Assembly (NCBI RefSeq): GCF_014648115.1
Contig: NZ_BMQM01000016.1
Span: forward strand, 1-64,000
Source: Deinococcus seoulensis
GTDB lineage: Bacteria > Deinococcota > Deinococci > Deinococcales > Deinococcaceae
Length of the DNA: 64,000 nucleotides
Direction of reading: 5' to 3'
Shown: positions 1 through 8,649 of the stretch, in pieces
Numbering within the stretch: position 1 is the stretch's first letter
Layout: each line of letters starts with the position of its first letter
The notes under the pieces: model-generated
What the model was told of the DNA's origin: nothing
Database searches by the model: none
Seen by the model: the letters and a program-made list of their open reading frames with translations, nothing else
Made by a program: the position numbers and the translations under genes

Positions 1-59
<59 letters not shown>

Positions 60-93
60 TAGGTCACGTCGACAACACCAGATGCGTCAATCA

Positions 94-128
94 CGCCCCG
101 GGCCTTCATGGTCCGGGGCGTTCTTCGT
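94..128 (+). terminator. Terminator-like hairpin after 16S rRNA
   Basis: A perfect 8-bp stem, CGCCCCGG (94-101) pairing with CCGGGGCG (113-120), is followed by TTCTTCGTT. It lies 35 nt past the 16S end and probably ends the rRNA transcript. From 129 to 268 I see no gene or clear signal. Confidence 0.7.
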
Positions 129-268
129 TGGACCGTGCCGCAGGCGTTCTCATCAGTGAGAGAACCGCGGTACGGTCTTTCTGTCGCGCAGTTCTGCTGT
201 GCAGCTTGAGTGCGGGGCACCGTGGGGCGCAGTCACCAGACAGTGCGGCATACGCCTACGGGGAGCGG

Positions 269-1387
269 TTATGGATGGAAGGGGCACACGCCGGGGCGTG
301 CGGCCTGCCACACGGGCTGCTGGGCCGTGAAGTTCGGGCGGACCTCCGTGTCGTCGTATGCGCGGTCCCACAGGGGCGTGGTGGCCGGTGCCATCGGCGG
401 CAGCAGCCACGACCAGCGGCCCCGCACGCTGCGCCCGGCGCGGGCTTCCAGCGTCTCGAAATGCCGGAACTGCCGCGTGACCGCGTGATGGTCAGCGATG
501 CGCACGCCGTCACGGTCGAAGGAGTGCAGGACCGCCACGTTCAGTTCCAGCAGTGCGCGGTCCACCCACAGCGAGCGGCGCGTGCGGGTGTCCAGGCCCA
601 GCGCGGCAGCCACGGCCGGCAGCAGGTCGTAGCGGCGTTCGTCGGTCAGGTTGCGGGCGGCAATCTCGGTCTGCAGGTACCAGCCGTTGAACGGCGCAGC
701 CTGGAACGATTCGCCGCCCACCTCCAGGGTCATGTTGCTGATGACCGGCAGGGCGTGCCAGCGCAGCCCAAGCCCCGCGATGGCCGGGCAGGTCGGGTGC
801 TCGATGCGGACCTCGTGGACTGCGTCGGGCGGCAACTCGAACAGCTGCACCTGCCCGGCCGCCTCGATGGCCAGCGGCAGCACGTCGAAGGGCGTGCCCG
901 GCCCGCCCGGCCAGCCCAGGCCGCGCAGGTACTCGGTCAGCGCGGCGTTCTGCGGGTCGCCGGTCACCGTGCCGTCCGGCTGGCGGTACCCGGCGTAGCG
1001 GATCAGCTGGTCGTTGTGGATGCGCACGCCGGGGCCGAACACGCTCATGGTGGGCAGGATGCGCCCGCCGTTCAGCGTGCCGTGCAGGTGCGCGAGCAGG
1101 TGCGTGAACACCCCGTCATGGTCCGTCACGTGCCGCAGGTCGTTCACACGCAGCGTCTGCCAGGGCAGGCGGCCCACGCAGCGGGTACTGTTCCGCCACG
1201 CCACCCGCGCCCCGAACGTCAGTTCCTGGGTGCTCAGGGTCAGGTGACCGTCCCGGTACAGGGCTGCCTGCCGTTGCCGCAGGCCGGGTTGCCCGGTCTC
1301 GGCGTGGTACAGGTGCAGGAATTCCAGCGCTTCGGCTTCACGCTGCGCCTGATCATGTCGCGGAACGAACGCTGGCATGGCGGACAT
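269..1387 (-). CDS. nos: Nitric oxide synthase oxygenase
   Basis: Bacterial NOS haem domain, about 372 aa, the usual length for stand-alone bacterial enzymes. It oxidises L-arginine to citrulline and nitric oxide, borrowing electrons from a separate reductase because no reductase domain is attached. The haem-thiolate motif WRNSTRCVGR is visible in the N-terminal third, and the arginine-binding motif GWYLQTEI carries the active-site Glu. The start is uncertain: ATG at 1387 or the in-frame ATG at 1378, the latter with AGGA about 8 nt upstream. The reading frame stays open further upstream. It is transcribed towards the 16S gene; its 5' end faces the left border of the mobile element, which therefore separates it from its former tRNA neighbours. 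Confidence 0.93.
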   Translation of the reverse strand: MSAMPAFVPRHDQAQREAEALEFLHLYHAETGQPGLRQRQAALYRDGHLTLSTQELTFGARVAWRNSTRCVGRLPWQTLRVNDLRHVTDHDGVFTHLLAHLHGTLNGGRILPTMSVFGPGVRIHNDQLIRYAGYRQPDGTVTGDPQNAALTEYLRGLGWPGGPGTPFDVLPLAIEAAGQVQLFELPPDAVHEVRIEHPTCPAIAGLGLRWHALPVISNMTLEVGGESFQAAPFNGWYLQTEIAARNLTDERRYDLLPAVAAALGLDTRTRRSLWVDRALLELNVAVLHSFDRDGVRIADHHAVTRQFRHFETLEARAGRSVRGRWSWLLPPMAPATTPLWDRAYDDTEVRPNFTAQQPVWQAARPGVCPFHP

Positions 1388-1489
1388 CCTGCCGCCGCGC
1401 CGCGCGCAAAATGTCCCCACCCCCACCGCGCCCGCCGGATTGTGAAGGCAGCGCAAACCCCCCGCCCGGCAGGGGAGGGGGGCTGAGCG

Positions 1490-1538
1490 TGGCGCGCCCT
1501 GCAGGACTCGAACCTGCGACCGACCGCTTAGAAGGCGG
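1490..1538 (-). repeat. attL: displaced 3' part of tRNA-Arg(UCU)
   Basis: These 49 bases are identical to 20431-20479, the CCA end through the 3' side of the anticodon arm of the intact tRNA-Arg gene. After 1538 the match stops (CTGGGCTCG here, TTGCTCTATCC in the tRNA gene), so no D-arm or 5' acceptor strand exists and this copy cannot be a working tRNA. It marks the left end of an element that recombined into the 3' half of the tRNA gene. Confidence 0.93.
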
Positions 1539-1623
1539 CTGGGCTCGCATTCTATAGCATCCCCTCTCGAACGCCCTTATTCTGCGTTTACCGTTCTGGC
1601 GCGTGTTTTCCCTTGATCAAAAG

Positions 1624-1647
1624 GGAGCTTCCGTGCATGTAAGCTCC
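1624..1647. repeat. Inverted repeat in left end of element
   Basis: GGAGCTT (1624-1630) and AAGCTCC (1641-1647) form a perfect 7-bp inverted repeat around a 10-nt centre. It lies between attL and the TTTGGACACG repeats. It could be a terminator stem or a binding site for a recombination protein; nothing decides between these. Confidence 0.4.
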
Positions 1648-1663
1648 TCGCGTCTCGCGTCGT

Positions 1664-1685
1664 TTTGGACACGTATTTGGACACG
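1664..1685. repeat. Tandem TTTGGACACG repeats near attL (candidate integrase arm sites)
   Basis: TTTGGACACG occurs at 1664-1673 and again at 1676-1685. The same 10-mer occurs twice near the other end of the element, at 20344-20353 and 20355-20364. Repeats of this kind flanking both attachment cores are what arm-type binding sites of a tyrosine integrase look like. The function is inferred; the repetition is seen directly. Confidence 0.6.
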
Positions 1686-1754
1686 CAGCGCGAGTCGGCA
1701 GGCCAGGAGTTCAGCACATGACAAAAAGCACACTGGGCTTTACCATGTGCCGTG

Positions 1755-2264
1755 ATGAACGACGTACGCGAAAACATCCTGATCTACAAGCTCCTCGAGC
1801 TTGAGGACCGGGTGGGCACGTCGCTTGTTGAAGCGCGGTCACGCTCGTCGGCCTGCCATGAACATGGCAGCGATGCCGAAGAGTGGCGGCAGCGCGTCAA
1901 AAACCTAGATGACAAGGCGCGAGATGTCCACGCCCAGTTGATTGCCCTCGTCGGCGAAGACGATCTTGATCGTTGGCGACAGAATCACGCCGAATACGAG
2001 GAGGGCCGAGGCACTGACTACCCCTCCAACGTCTCGTACGAGCTGGCGGTGCTGCAGTCGGGCGCGTACTACTTCGCCTTGCTCAAACCAGTCTTTGAAG
2101 GATTCGCGCGCTTTCTCGTACACGCACTCAAGCGGGCCGAACAAGACACCTTTTCGGCATTCGTACGCGAGAAGTTGCGAGTTGCGACCGTAGAGGCGCA
2201 AACGCCGCCGCCTCTTAGCGAGCTGCCGCGTCCTCCAGTCGCGCCCCTTGCGCCTCCTCTGTAA
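1755..2264 (+). CDS. Hypothetical protein of the element's left end
   Basis: About 169 aa, not recognised. The N-terminal two thirds are charged and probably helical (ELEDRV, EEWRQRVKNLDDKARDVHAQL), with an aromatic patch around residues 100-120 (SGAYYFALLKPVFEGFARFLV). The tail is proline-rich (PPPLSELPRPP). It is the first gene inside attL. A TACCAT box at 1741-1746, resembling the one before the integrase, ends 8 nt before this ATG; a GTG directly before it (1752) is an alternative start. Proline richness and the absence of a recognised domain leave its role open. Confidence 0.6.
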   Translation: MNDVRENILIYKLLELEDRVGTSLVEARSRSSACHEHGSDAEEWRQRVKNLDDKARDVHAQLIALVGEDDLDRWRQNHAEYEEGRGTDYPSNVSYELAVLQSGAYYFALLKPVFEGFARFLVHALKRAEQDTFSAFVREKLRVATVEAQTPPPLSELPRPPVAPLAPPL

Positions 2265-2393
2265 GCAGTAACGGCGCGCCTCACGGCGCACACTGCCTCG
2301 TCGCGAACCTCACGGCTCGGTCGACAGGTTTGCTGCTGGACGTTCCAGGCTTGCCTGGAACGACACGCCCTGACAAGGGAGAGGAGGACCTGC

Positions 2394-2648
2394 ATGGGTT
2401 CTCAGGCACACGATGTCGCTAAGAGAAGCGACCACTACAAGACGCTCGCGCTACGCGACTTCATCAGTCGGGAGTACCAACGCATCGAGCAGATCGCCGA
2501 GTTCGGCTCGGTATCCAAAGGCACGGTGTACAAGGCGGTCAAGGAAGGCCAGCTGCCCGTCAAGAAGTACACAGCGCGCTTGTTTCGCGTTCGAACCGTC
2601 GACGCCTTGAAGTGGCTCGGTATCGACTTTTCTGAGGACACGCAGTGA
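2394..2648 (+). CDS. Small helix-turn-helix DNA-binding protein
   Basis: 84 aa. The middle holds a predicted helix-turn-helix of the excisionase/MerR-like type: IAEFGSVSKGTVYKAVKEGQ followed by LPVKKYTARLFRV, the usual recognition helix and wing. A strong GAGGAGGA Shine-Dalgarno precedes ATG 2394. Its stop TGA overlaps a GTG start (GTGA at 2645-2648), and that ORF overlaps the primase gene, so the three look translationally coupled. Likely a regulator of the replication/excision genes of the element; a replication initiator accessory is possible. Confidence 0.8.
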   Translation: MGSQAHDVAKRSDHYKTLALRDFISREYQRIEQIAEFGSVSKGTVYKAVKEGQLPVKKYTARLFRVRTVDALKWLGIDFSEDTQ

Positions 2649-2830
2649 AGCGGTATCCGCGGGAAGCGGGCACCGCGTCGAACCGGCCGCAAAAGCCTAC
2701 TTTCAGCCTACCGCCGACTCACTCACGAGGACGCGCGAAGATCGCACGATCTTCGGCTCGCTTGACGAAGCTGCGCACGACTGCAGGTAAGGGCGACATC
2801 AAGGCACAGCATGCATGGAGCGCGAGATGA
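2645..2830 (+). CDS. Small basic protein coupled to primase gene
   Basis: 61 codons starting at GTG. The product is rich in Arg, Lys and Ser/Thr, with no recognised domain. The case for a real gene is positional: its start overlaps the upstream stop as GTGA (2645-2648), and its own stop overlaps the primase start as ATGA (2827-2830). Such double coupling is unlikely in a random ORF. The low-complexity basic composition keeps confidence moderate. Confidence 0.5.
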   Translation: MKRYPREAGTASNRPQKPTFSLPPTHSRGRAKIARSSARLTKLRTTAGKGDIKAQHAWSAR

Positions 2831-5800
2831 GCGACTTCTTGGGCGAGGCGGCCCGGCAGGCCATCGCACACCCGAACAACTCGCCGCGTGCGCTGCTCGC
2901 CTGGCTTTTTCCGGACGCCGACCTGTCGGGCCTCAACGCGCACGGCGTTGGCGTAATCCGTAGTCCGCTTCGCGCAGACGACGAGCACCCGTCGTTGTCA
3001 TGCGGACGAGCAAGAGACGGCATGGCGCTCCTGCGCGACCACGGCGGCGCGCAGGACAGCTTCAATGCCATCTCGCTCGTCGCGCAGGTGCTAGGTATCC
3101 CCAACGGGCAAGCGGTGCAACTGCTGATCGAGCGAGCCGGAGTGATTGAGCAGCTGACCGCTCCGCTCCCGCTACGTCAGAATGCGCTAAGACGCGCTCC
3201 GCGCTCCAGTCCTGGAGTTACGCTGCGCGCCGCTCAAAGTAAGCGGTCGGGCGAAGAGCGCCGCGACGCGCTCACGGCCCTCGACGGATGGGAAATCGTC
3301 GAGATCGAGGAAGATAGCCCTCAACGCGAGATGCTGCTGCAGCGCGGACTACTGCTTGCCGTGCACTTGCAATTACTGAGCGCTTACCGCTTCACGGGCC
3401 GCGCTCGAACGCCCGGAGGAGAGCCTCGGCGCATCGCGCTGCCTCGGAAAGTGCAAGCCGACGCGATCGGTTTCGTCGTAAGCGATCCGCACGGCGAAGC
3501 GGCGGGCGTCAAATTTCGCAATCCGGGTGCGAAAGAAGAGCTCAAACGTCAAGGTCTTGATCGATACCACATTCCAGGAGGCCAGGGCTTGCACGCGTGG
3601 TGCTCGCCCACCCTGCTGAGCCCTGACGTCACCCACGAGGTGTGGGTGGAAGGAGAGCTCAACGGGATCGCGATCGCGACCGCAGTGCACGTTGCGGGAC
3701 TTGAGCACATTGCGGTTCAAGGGCTAGCAGGAACGTCGGGCAAGCCATGGGTGCTGCACGACCTGAGCTCCCGGAACGTGTTCATCTACACCGATCCGGA
3801 CAAAGCAGGCGAGAAGGCCCGACAAAGGTGGGAAGGCGTCGCACACGACCTCGGCGCGACCGTCTATCGGCTGCCTCCCTTGCAAACGGGTCAACCTGAG
3901 TACGACGCCGCGGCGTTCCTCGAATCACAGGTCACACCCGATCAGCCGCTCGATCCATCAGGTGCGCTTGCTCTCGCCGAGTGGCTCACGCGTCAAGTGG
4001 ACGAAGGCACATCGCAGGCCGTGGTTGAGGCGTCTTCCCATGAGGCTGTGCGCCAGGAGCCCAGCGACCTCTCGTGGGGCGAGGGCTTGCGTTGCGGATC
4101 GTACGCGATCGCCGACGGCTGTATCGTGCAGTTCAAGGCCGTCGAAGGGCAAGAGACCGCGCGGCTCCTCATGGGCTTCACGGCACGCATTATGGAGGAG
4201 GTCCTGCGCGACGACGGAAGTGACCACCCGACCCGGTCGTACCTTATCAAAGGCTGGAGTCGAACCGGACAGCCGTTCGCGCCGATCCATGTACCCGTCG
4301 AGCAGTTTCCGGCGATGACCTGGATCCACCAGTGGGGCTTGGACGCGTTTATGGCTCCCGGTGGGCACGTCAAGGACCACGCGCGGGCCGCCATTCAGCT
4401 GCTCTCGCAAGCCGTGGGTGCTCGACGGTCAACGACCTACTTGCACACGGGGTGGCTCGTCGTTGAGCCACACGGTCCCGTGTACCTGACCGCCGACGCT
4501 TGCATTGGCGCTGGTGGCGCTGTGGACAGCCTTGACGTTCACTTGGAAGCAAAGCTCGCGTTCTTCGCGCTGCCAGCTCCTCCTGAGGGTGAGGAGCTGC
4601 GCGCGGCAGTTCGCGCTTCACTCGATCTGCTCACGCTCGGCCCGCTGCACGTGACCGTTCCGATGTTGGGATTGACGTACCGTGCCCCGCTCGGCCCTGT
4701 CAACTTCACACTCTGGCTCAACGGCACAACCGGCTGGGCCAAATCGGCGCTTGCCGCCATTTACCAAACGCACTTCGGCCCTGAGTGGCACTCGGGAAAT
4801 TTTCCAGGATCGTGGTCCAGCACGGCAAACGCTCTGACGACGGTGGCGTATTCCGCCAAGGACGTCTTGTTCGTGATCGATGACTTCAAGCCTGAAGGTT
4901 CAGCGGATATCGCGAAGACCGCACAAGCTCAAGCGTCGAGTATTTTGAGCGCGGTTGGCAATCAGGCGGGTCGCAGCCGCTTGTCCGCCGACGGCGTGAC
5001 CGTTCGGACGGGGCCGTACCCAAGAGGAAGCGTCCTCTCGACAGCGGAAAGCACCCCACGTAAGTTGTCCGATGTGGCGCGCACGGTGACCGTCGACCTG
5101 ACCGGGTCCCTGTTGAGTAAAGAGAACCGGCCAGACGCGTCGGAAGCATTTGACGCCGCTGCTCGCAAGGGTGCGCAGGGCGTGTACGCACGCGCCACGA
5201 GTGGGTTCGTACGCTGGATCGCTCAGCACTACGCTGAGCTCACGGGCGAGGCGTTGAGGCGGCGCGTGCGCGCTACCTCAAGAGGTTTTGCGGCACCGCA
5301 CAACCGCACGCCTGACAACCTGGCGGAACTCGCGGAGGGGTGGCGAGCTTTTTTGTCCTTCGCGCGGTCGATTGACGCCGTGAAGGCTTATGAGGCAGAC
5401 CGCTTGTGGCGACAAGTGCACCGTGCGCTGCGAAATCTCGCAGCTACGCAAGCGCAGCATCTCGAGGCCACAGACCCCACCGTGCGTTTTCTTGAATTGC
5501 TGGGCATGGCCTTTCGGACGCAGAAAGCGTACGTCGAAGATGGACATCATGGTGGAGCGCCTGCCGAGGACGCGGAGACGCTGGGTTGGGAGAGGTACTC
5601 CTCCGAGCACGGCGACACAGTCACGCCAGGACGCCACGCCGAGAAGGTCGGGTATTGGATGCGCATCGATAACCAGCCGTTCCTCTGCTTGGAGCCTGAA
5701 GCGGTGTATCGCGTCGTAAACAAAATCGCCGACGGCTCCGGTCACGCCCTACCCTCGCCGAAAGCCTTGTGGTCGAGTTTAAAGGCCGCGCTTTCACCGA

Positions 5801-6000
5801 AGGGGGCCATCATCTGCGAGAAGGACCGCGCTCTGCACTACCGACAGGTGTACAACGCCCCCGACCGGGTGCGCCTCCTGCACGTGAAATGGCCCCTCCC
5901 AGATCTTGAACGGGACGAACGGGACGCCGGCGAGGAAACAGGCGTTGAGACGACGGAAACCTTTGTCCCGTTCTGTTTCTCTTCCAACGGGACAAAGTAA
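2827..6000 (+). CDS. TOPRIM primase-helicase replication protein
   Basis: About 1057 aa. The N-terminal 100 residues resemble primase-associated domains of mobile elements. A TOPRIM domain follows near residues 270-330, with the acidic motif VEGELNGIAIA and the later DPDKAG metal-binding motif. The C-terminal half has a helicase-like ATPase core: Walker A NGTTGWAKSALA near residue 631 and Walker B VLFVIDDF near residue 680. It probably starts replication of the element's excised form. Start ATG 2827 was chosen because GGAG lies 5 nt upstream and the ATG overlaps the preceding stop; ATG 2815 is possible. Not tested: whether the excised circle replicates on its own. Confidence 0.85.
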   Translation: MSDFLGEAARQAIAHPNNSPRALLAWLFPDADLSGLNAHGVGVIRSPLRADDEHPSLSCGRARDGMALLRDHGGAQDSFNAISLVAQVLGIPNGQAVQLLIERAGVIEQLTAPLPLRQNALRRAPRSSPGVTLRAAQSKRSGEERRDALTALDGWEIVEIEEDSPQREMLLQRGLLLAVHLQLLSAYRFTGRARTPGGEPRRIALPRKVQADAIGFVVSDPHGEAAGVKFRNPGAKEELKRQGLDRYHIPGGQGLHAWCSPTLLSPDVTHEVWVEGELNGIAIATAVHVAGLEHIAVQGLAGTSGKPWVLHDLSSRNVFIYTDPDKAGEKARQRWEGVAHDLGATVYRLPPLQTGQPEYDAAAFLESQVTPDQPLDPSGALALAEWLTRQVDEGTSQAVVEASSHEAVRQEPSDLSWGEGLRCGSYAIADGCIVQFKAVEGQETARLLMGFTARIMEEVLRDDGSDHPTRSYLIKGWSRTGQPFAPIHVPVEQFPAMTWIHQWGLDAFMAPGGHVKDHARAAIQLLSQAVGARRSTTYLHTGWLVVEPHGPVYLTADACIGAGGAVDSLDVHLEAKLAFFALPAPPEGEELRAAVRASLDLLTLGPLHVTVPMLGLTYRAPLGPVNFTLWLNGTTGWAKSALAAIYQTHFGPEWHSGNFPGSWSSTANALTTVAYSAKDVLFVIDDFKPEGSADIAKTAQAQASSILSAVGNQAGRSRLSADGVTVRTGPYPRGSVLSTAESTPRKLSDVARTVTVDLTGSLLSKENRPDASEAFDAAARKGAQGVYARATSGFVRWIAQHYAELTGEALRRRVRATSRGFAAPHNRTPDNLAELAEGWRAFLSFARSIDAVKAYEADRLWRQVHRALRNLAATQAQHLEATDPTVRFLELLGMAFRTQKAYVEDGHHGGAPAEDAETLGWERYSSEHGDTVTPGRHAEKVGYWMRIDNQPFLCLEPEAVYRVVNKIADGSGHALPSPKALWSSLKAALSPKGAIICEKDRALHYRQVYNAPDRVRLLHVKWPLPDLERDERDAGEETGVETTETFVPFCFSSNGTK

Positions 6001-6057
6001 GTAAATCGGGACAGAAGGGGAGAGGAGGCCGTGCTAGAGAGTTTCCTCTCTGTCCCG
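5911..6057. repeat. CGGGAC repeat cluster downstream of primase (iteron-like)
   Basis: CGGGAC occurs six times in 147 bp, in both orientations: 5911, 5920, 5988 and 6007 on the plus strand, 5965 and 6052 on the minus strand. Read in the CGGGAC sense, most copies extend to AACGGGACRAA. The copies at 6007 and 6052 also form a stem (CGGGACAGA/TCTGTCCCG). The cluster overlaps the 3' end of the primase gene and the following gap. A second cluster sits before the integrase. The rest of the gap, 6058-6217, shows no gene. Confidence 0.6.
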
Positions 6058-6217
6058 TTCCCTTCCTCATTGGCACAGACTTTTCGCTGTTCGCCAACTT
6101 CCGCGCCGCCTTTGGAGAAGAGCACGCTCAGGTTGAAAGGACCGGCGCTTTAAGCCACGCTATCCAGAACGTTGCGCCCGCATCCACTTTGCCTTCCACC
6201 CACACCTGCCCGCACGA

Positions 6218-6454
6218 TCAGGCAGCCCACTGGCCATCGCGGTAGGTCAGGCGGTAGACGGTCAAGATGACGTCGTCTTGGACGACGAGGTTGACGTTCC
6301 CACTGCCGTACAGGCGGGCGTGTCCGGGCAACGGGCGGCGGAAGCGGGCGTTGCGAGCGATGTGCTTGAGGTGCACATTGGCGGCGGCAGGAGAGAGGTT
6401 GCCAGCAAAGCGCTCGATGTAACGGCGGACGGCGTGTTCGCTAGGTTGAAACAT
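6218..6454 (-). CDS. Small protein, possible DUF4258-like fold
   Basis: 78 aa from ATG 6454, chosen because AGGAGG precedes it; the frame continues upstream without a better signal. The sequence begins with FQPSEHAVRRYIERF and ends with an NVNLVVQDDVILTVYRLT strand. A His/Arg-rich N-terminus with a C-terminal beta hairpin recalls small DUF4258/RelE-like proteins, but this resemblance is weak. No antitoxin partner is adjacent. It is divergent from the restriction-modification genes and shares an AT-rich intergenic region with them. Confidence 0.6.
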   Translation of the reverse strand: MFQPSEHAVRRYIERFAGNLSPAAANVHLKHIARNARFRRPLPGHARLYGSGNVNLVVQDDVILTVYRLTYRDGQWAA

Positions 6455-6548
6455 AGGTAATCCTCCTGGGCCGCCAGAACCTCGCGGTGCAATCACCCTA
6501 CATATTTTTGCATTTGGCGTCAAGTGTTTAAAAAAATCAAGTAAAGTG

Positions 6549-6577
6549 TTGACTCAGTCGTGCCCACGTGTCATGCT
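6549..6577 (+). promoter_or_regulatory. Promoter of the restriction-modification genes
   Basis: TTGACT (6549-6554), a 17-bp spacer and CATGCT (6572-6577) make a recognisable -35/-10 pair. Transcription would begin about 7 nt later, at the GTG of the first gene (6584), giving a leaderless mRNA. The upstream stretch 6490-6545 is AT-rich, including a run of seven A, and probably also holds the promoter of the divergent small gene. Confidence 0.55.
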
Positions 6578-6583
6578 GATAGC

Positions 6584-7174
6584 GTGAACGAGCAGACCTA
6601 CCAGCTCAGCCAGCTCGGGAAGCTCAGCCAGGGGCTTTCCTTCTCCCGCTACATCAAGGAGGGCGGCCAGAACGTCCGCATCCTGCAGGTGGCGAACCTC
6701 GATGGCCTCGACGTTCGCCCGCGGCCCGAAGACCGGCAGGAACCACTCGACCCCGAACGCGCCCATGCCGCACTCGTCCATCCGGGGCAGGTGCTGATTG
6801 CCCTGCGGACCACTAGCCTCAAGGCGGCCGTGGTGCCGCACGACCTCACTAACGCGATCGCGAGCAACAGCCTCACCGTGCTCGAGGTAAACCCAAACCG
6901 CGCCGACCCGTACTTTCTCGCCGGACTGCTGCGCTCGGACGTCATGCAACGCCGCGTCGCGCCGCTATTCACCGGGGTCACCGTGCAAGGCATTCCGCTG
7001 TCGCGCTTCAAGGATCTCACGGTGCAGCTACCGCCGCTGGACAAGCAACGAGCGTTCGTTGAGGGCTTCCGCGCCATTGATGCGTACCGCCAGGAGGCCG
7101 AGAACGTCATCAGGCTGCGCGATGAGGAACTCAACGCCATGCTGCGCCCGTATGCCCTCGAGGAGCACGCCTGA
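6584..7174 (+). CDS. Half-size HsdS-like specificity protein
   Basis: About 196 aa with one target-recognition domain and one C-terminal coiled-coil, i.e. half of a normal HsdS. Family signs are RILQVANLDG near the start, GQVLIALRTTSLKAAVV, QGIPLSRFKDLTVQLPPLDKQRAFVEGF and the helical tail RQEAENVIRLRDEELNAML. Half-S proteins usually dimerise to read a palindromic site. The next gene follows 1 nt later and encodes an HsdM-like protein, so the two probably work together. GTG 6584 was chosen from the promoter spacing. Base composition is GC-rich, unlike the full-length hsdS downstream. Confidence 0.75.
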   Translation: MNEQTYQLSQLGKLSQGLSFSRYIKEGGQNVRILQVANLDGLDVRPRPEDRQEPLDPERAHAALVHPGQVLIALRTTSLKAAVVPHDLTNAIASNSLTVLEVNPNRADPYFLAGLLRSDVMQRRVAPLFTGVTVQGIPLSRFKDLTVQLPPLDKQRAFVEGFRAIDAYRQEAENVIRLRDEELNAMLRPYALEEHA

Positions 7175-7175
7175 C

Positions 7176-8585
7176 ATGCAAAGCACCCTGACGAACGCGA
7201 CGTTCTGGCCGATCTTCGATGAGCTGCGCGGCGCCCTTCCCGCGCCCTACACCCACGCGGTGCCCACCATCGGCGCCCTCGCACTGCTACACGCCGGCGC
7301 GCAGTACCGTGAGGTCTTCGCGTCGCTCGGCGTGACCTTCGACGAGGACCTCGGGCATACCCTGCAGGACCTGCAGTTCACCCCGCGCGCGTTCAGCGAC
7401 GCTCTCAAACGCGTCGCGAACGTCAACAAAACGCTGTCGGACCTTCCGCAGCTGTCCGAAACGAGTCGGCTGCCCGAGCACCTGCTGCCCCGCCTGAACC
7501 TCGGGGTCGGCAAGGTGATCGCCCGCGCGGCGCTCCTCGCCCCTGACCTCGCCGGCCTCCTCAGCGTCGGCGTGGCTTACACCGAGCTGCTAGAGCAGCT
7601 CGCCCGCGATGGCAAGTACGGCGGTGGTGAGTCAAGCACGCCCGCCAGCCTCGCCGAACTGCTGATCGACCTGCTCGAAGTGCAACCTGGAATGCGCGTG
7701 CTCGACCCCACCCTCGGCAACGCCCACATCTTCGTGGCGCTCGCCCGCCGCTTGAGAGGAGAAGGTCACGACGCGAACAGCGTCGAGTACGTCGGCCAGG
7801 AGATCAACCTCTCCGCGACGCTCACCGCCAAGGTCCACCTGCTGCTCAATGGCGTTTCGCGTTTCACGGTGCATCACGGCAACGTACTCACCGAACCGAA
7901 GACCGCCTTGGGCGCTTTCGACCGCGTGCTCGCCGACCCGCCCTTCGGGATGATCGCCCAGCACGTCGCGACGCGCGTCGAGCAGGACCCGCGGTTCGTG
8001 CTGAGCGGCAACCGCATGCCCCGCTCGGCCGAGTGGCTGTTCATGCAGCACGGCCTGACCGCCCTAAAGCCCGGCGGTCGAGCGGCCTTCGTCACCGCGC
8101 ACGGCCCGCTGTTCCGCGCGGGCACCGAAGAGCAGATCCGCTCCGCCTTCTCCAGTAGCGGCTGGCTGAGCGCCGTGATTGCCCTGCCGAGCGCGCTGTA
8201 TGCCAACACCGGCCTGCCGGTCGCCGTGACCATCTTCGAGCGTCCCGCACCCGATGGCCGAAAGCAACAGGACGTCGTGATGATCGACGCCAGCTTGCGC
8301 GGAACCAAGGAAGGTCGTCTGCAGACCCTCGGCGCCGCCACCCGCAAGGAGCTGGCGACACTGGTGAAGGAGCGGCGCGATCAAGAAGAGCTCTCGCGCG
8401 TCGTGACCCCCGCCGAGATCCACGCGAACGCCGAGGCGTGGCAACCCAACCAGTACATCAGCAAGCCCGCCGAGGACGAGCGCAGCCTGAACAGCATCCG
8501 CGCTGATCTGGAAGCTGCGCAAATGCGCCTGCAGCAGGCCGAAACGCGCTTGCACAAGGCGTTCGCGACCCTCGACAATCACTGA
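7176..8585 (+). CDS. HsdM-like N6-adenine methylase family protein with altered motif I
   Basis: About 469 aa. The N-terminal 150 residues are helical; the C-terminal half is an HsdM-type fold with VLADPPFG (motif IV; DPPF rather than the NPPF usual in HsdM). The AdoMet-binding motif reads LDPTLGNAHIF where working HsdM proteins have DPxxGxGG, as the second HsdM of this locus does (DPTCGSGS). The loss of the second glycine suggests weakened cofactor binding or a structural role. ATG 7176 begins right after the half-S stop. The end is a coiled coil (EAAQMRLQQAETRLHKAF). It may modify, regulate or replace the canonical M subunit. Confidence 0.75.
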   Translation: MQSTLTNATFWPIFDELRGALPAPYTHAVPTIGALALLHAGAQYREVFASLGVTFDEDLGHTLQDLQFTPRAFSDALKRVANVNKTLSDLPQLSETSRLPEHLLPRLNLGVGKVIARAALLAPDLAGLLSVGVAYTELLEQLARDGKYGGGESSTPASLAELLIDLLEVQPGMRVLDPTLGNAHIFVALARRLRGEGHDANSVEYVGQEINLSATLTAKVHLLLNGVSRFTVHHGNVLTEPKTALGAFDRVLADPPFGMIAQHVATRVEQDPRFVLSGNRMPRSAEWLFMQHGLTALKPGGRAAFVTAHGPLFRAGTEEQIRSAFSSSGWLSAVIALPSALYANTGLPVAVTIFERPAPDGRKQQDVVMIDASLRGTKEGRLQTLGAATRKELATLVKERRDQEELSRVVTPAEIHANAEAWQPNQYISKPAEDERSLNSIRADLEAAQMRLQQAETRLHKAFATLDNH

Positions 8586-8649
8586 CACGCACGCTGGCGG
8601 GATGACGAGCACCCCCCAATCACACCCCCACCTGGAGGACTCACCTGTT

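Noticed and set aside
1490..1550. A tRNA-Arg gene near 1500
   Set aside because: Only the 3' 49 bases match; D-arm and 5' acceptor are absent. It is the att duplicate.
6218..6454. Toxin of a toxin-antitoxin pair
   Set aside because: The small protein faintly recalls RelE/DUF4258 folds, but no antitoxin gene is adjacent or overlapping.
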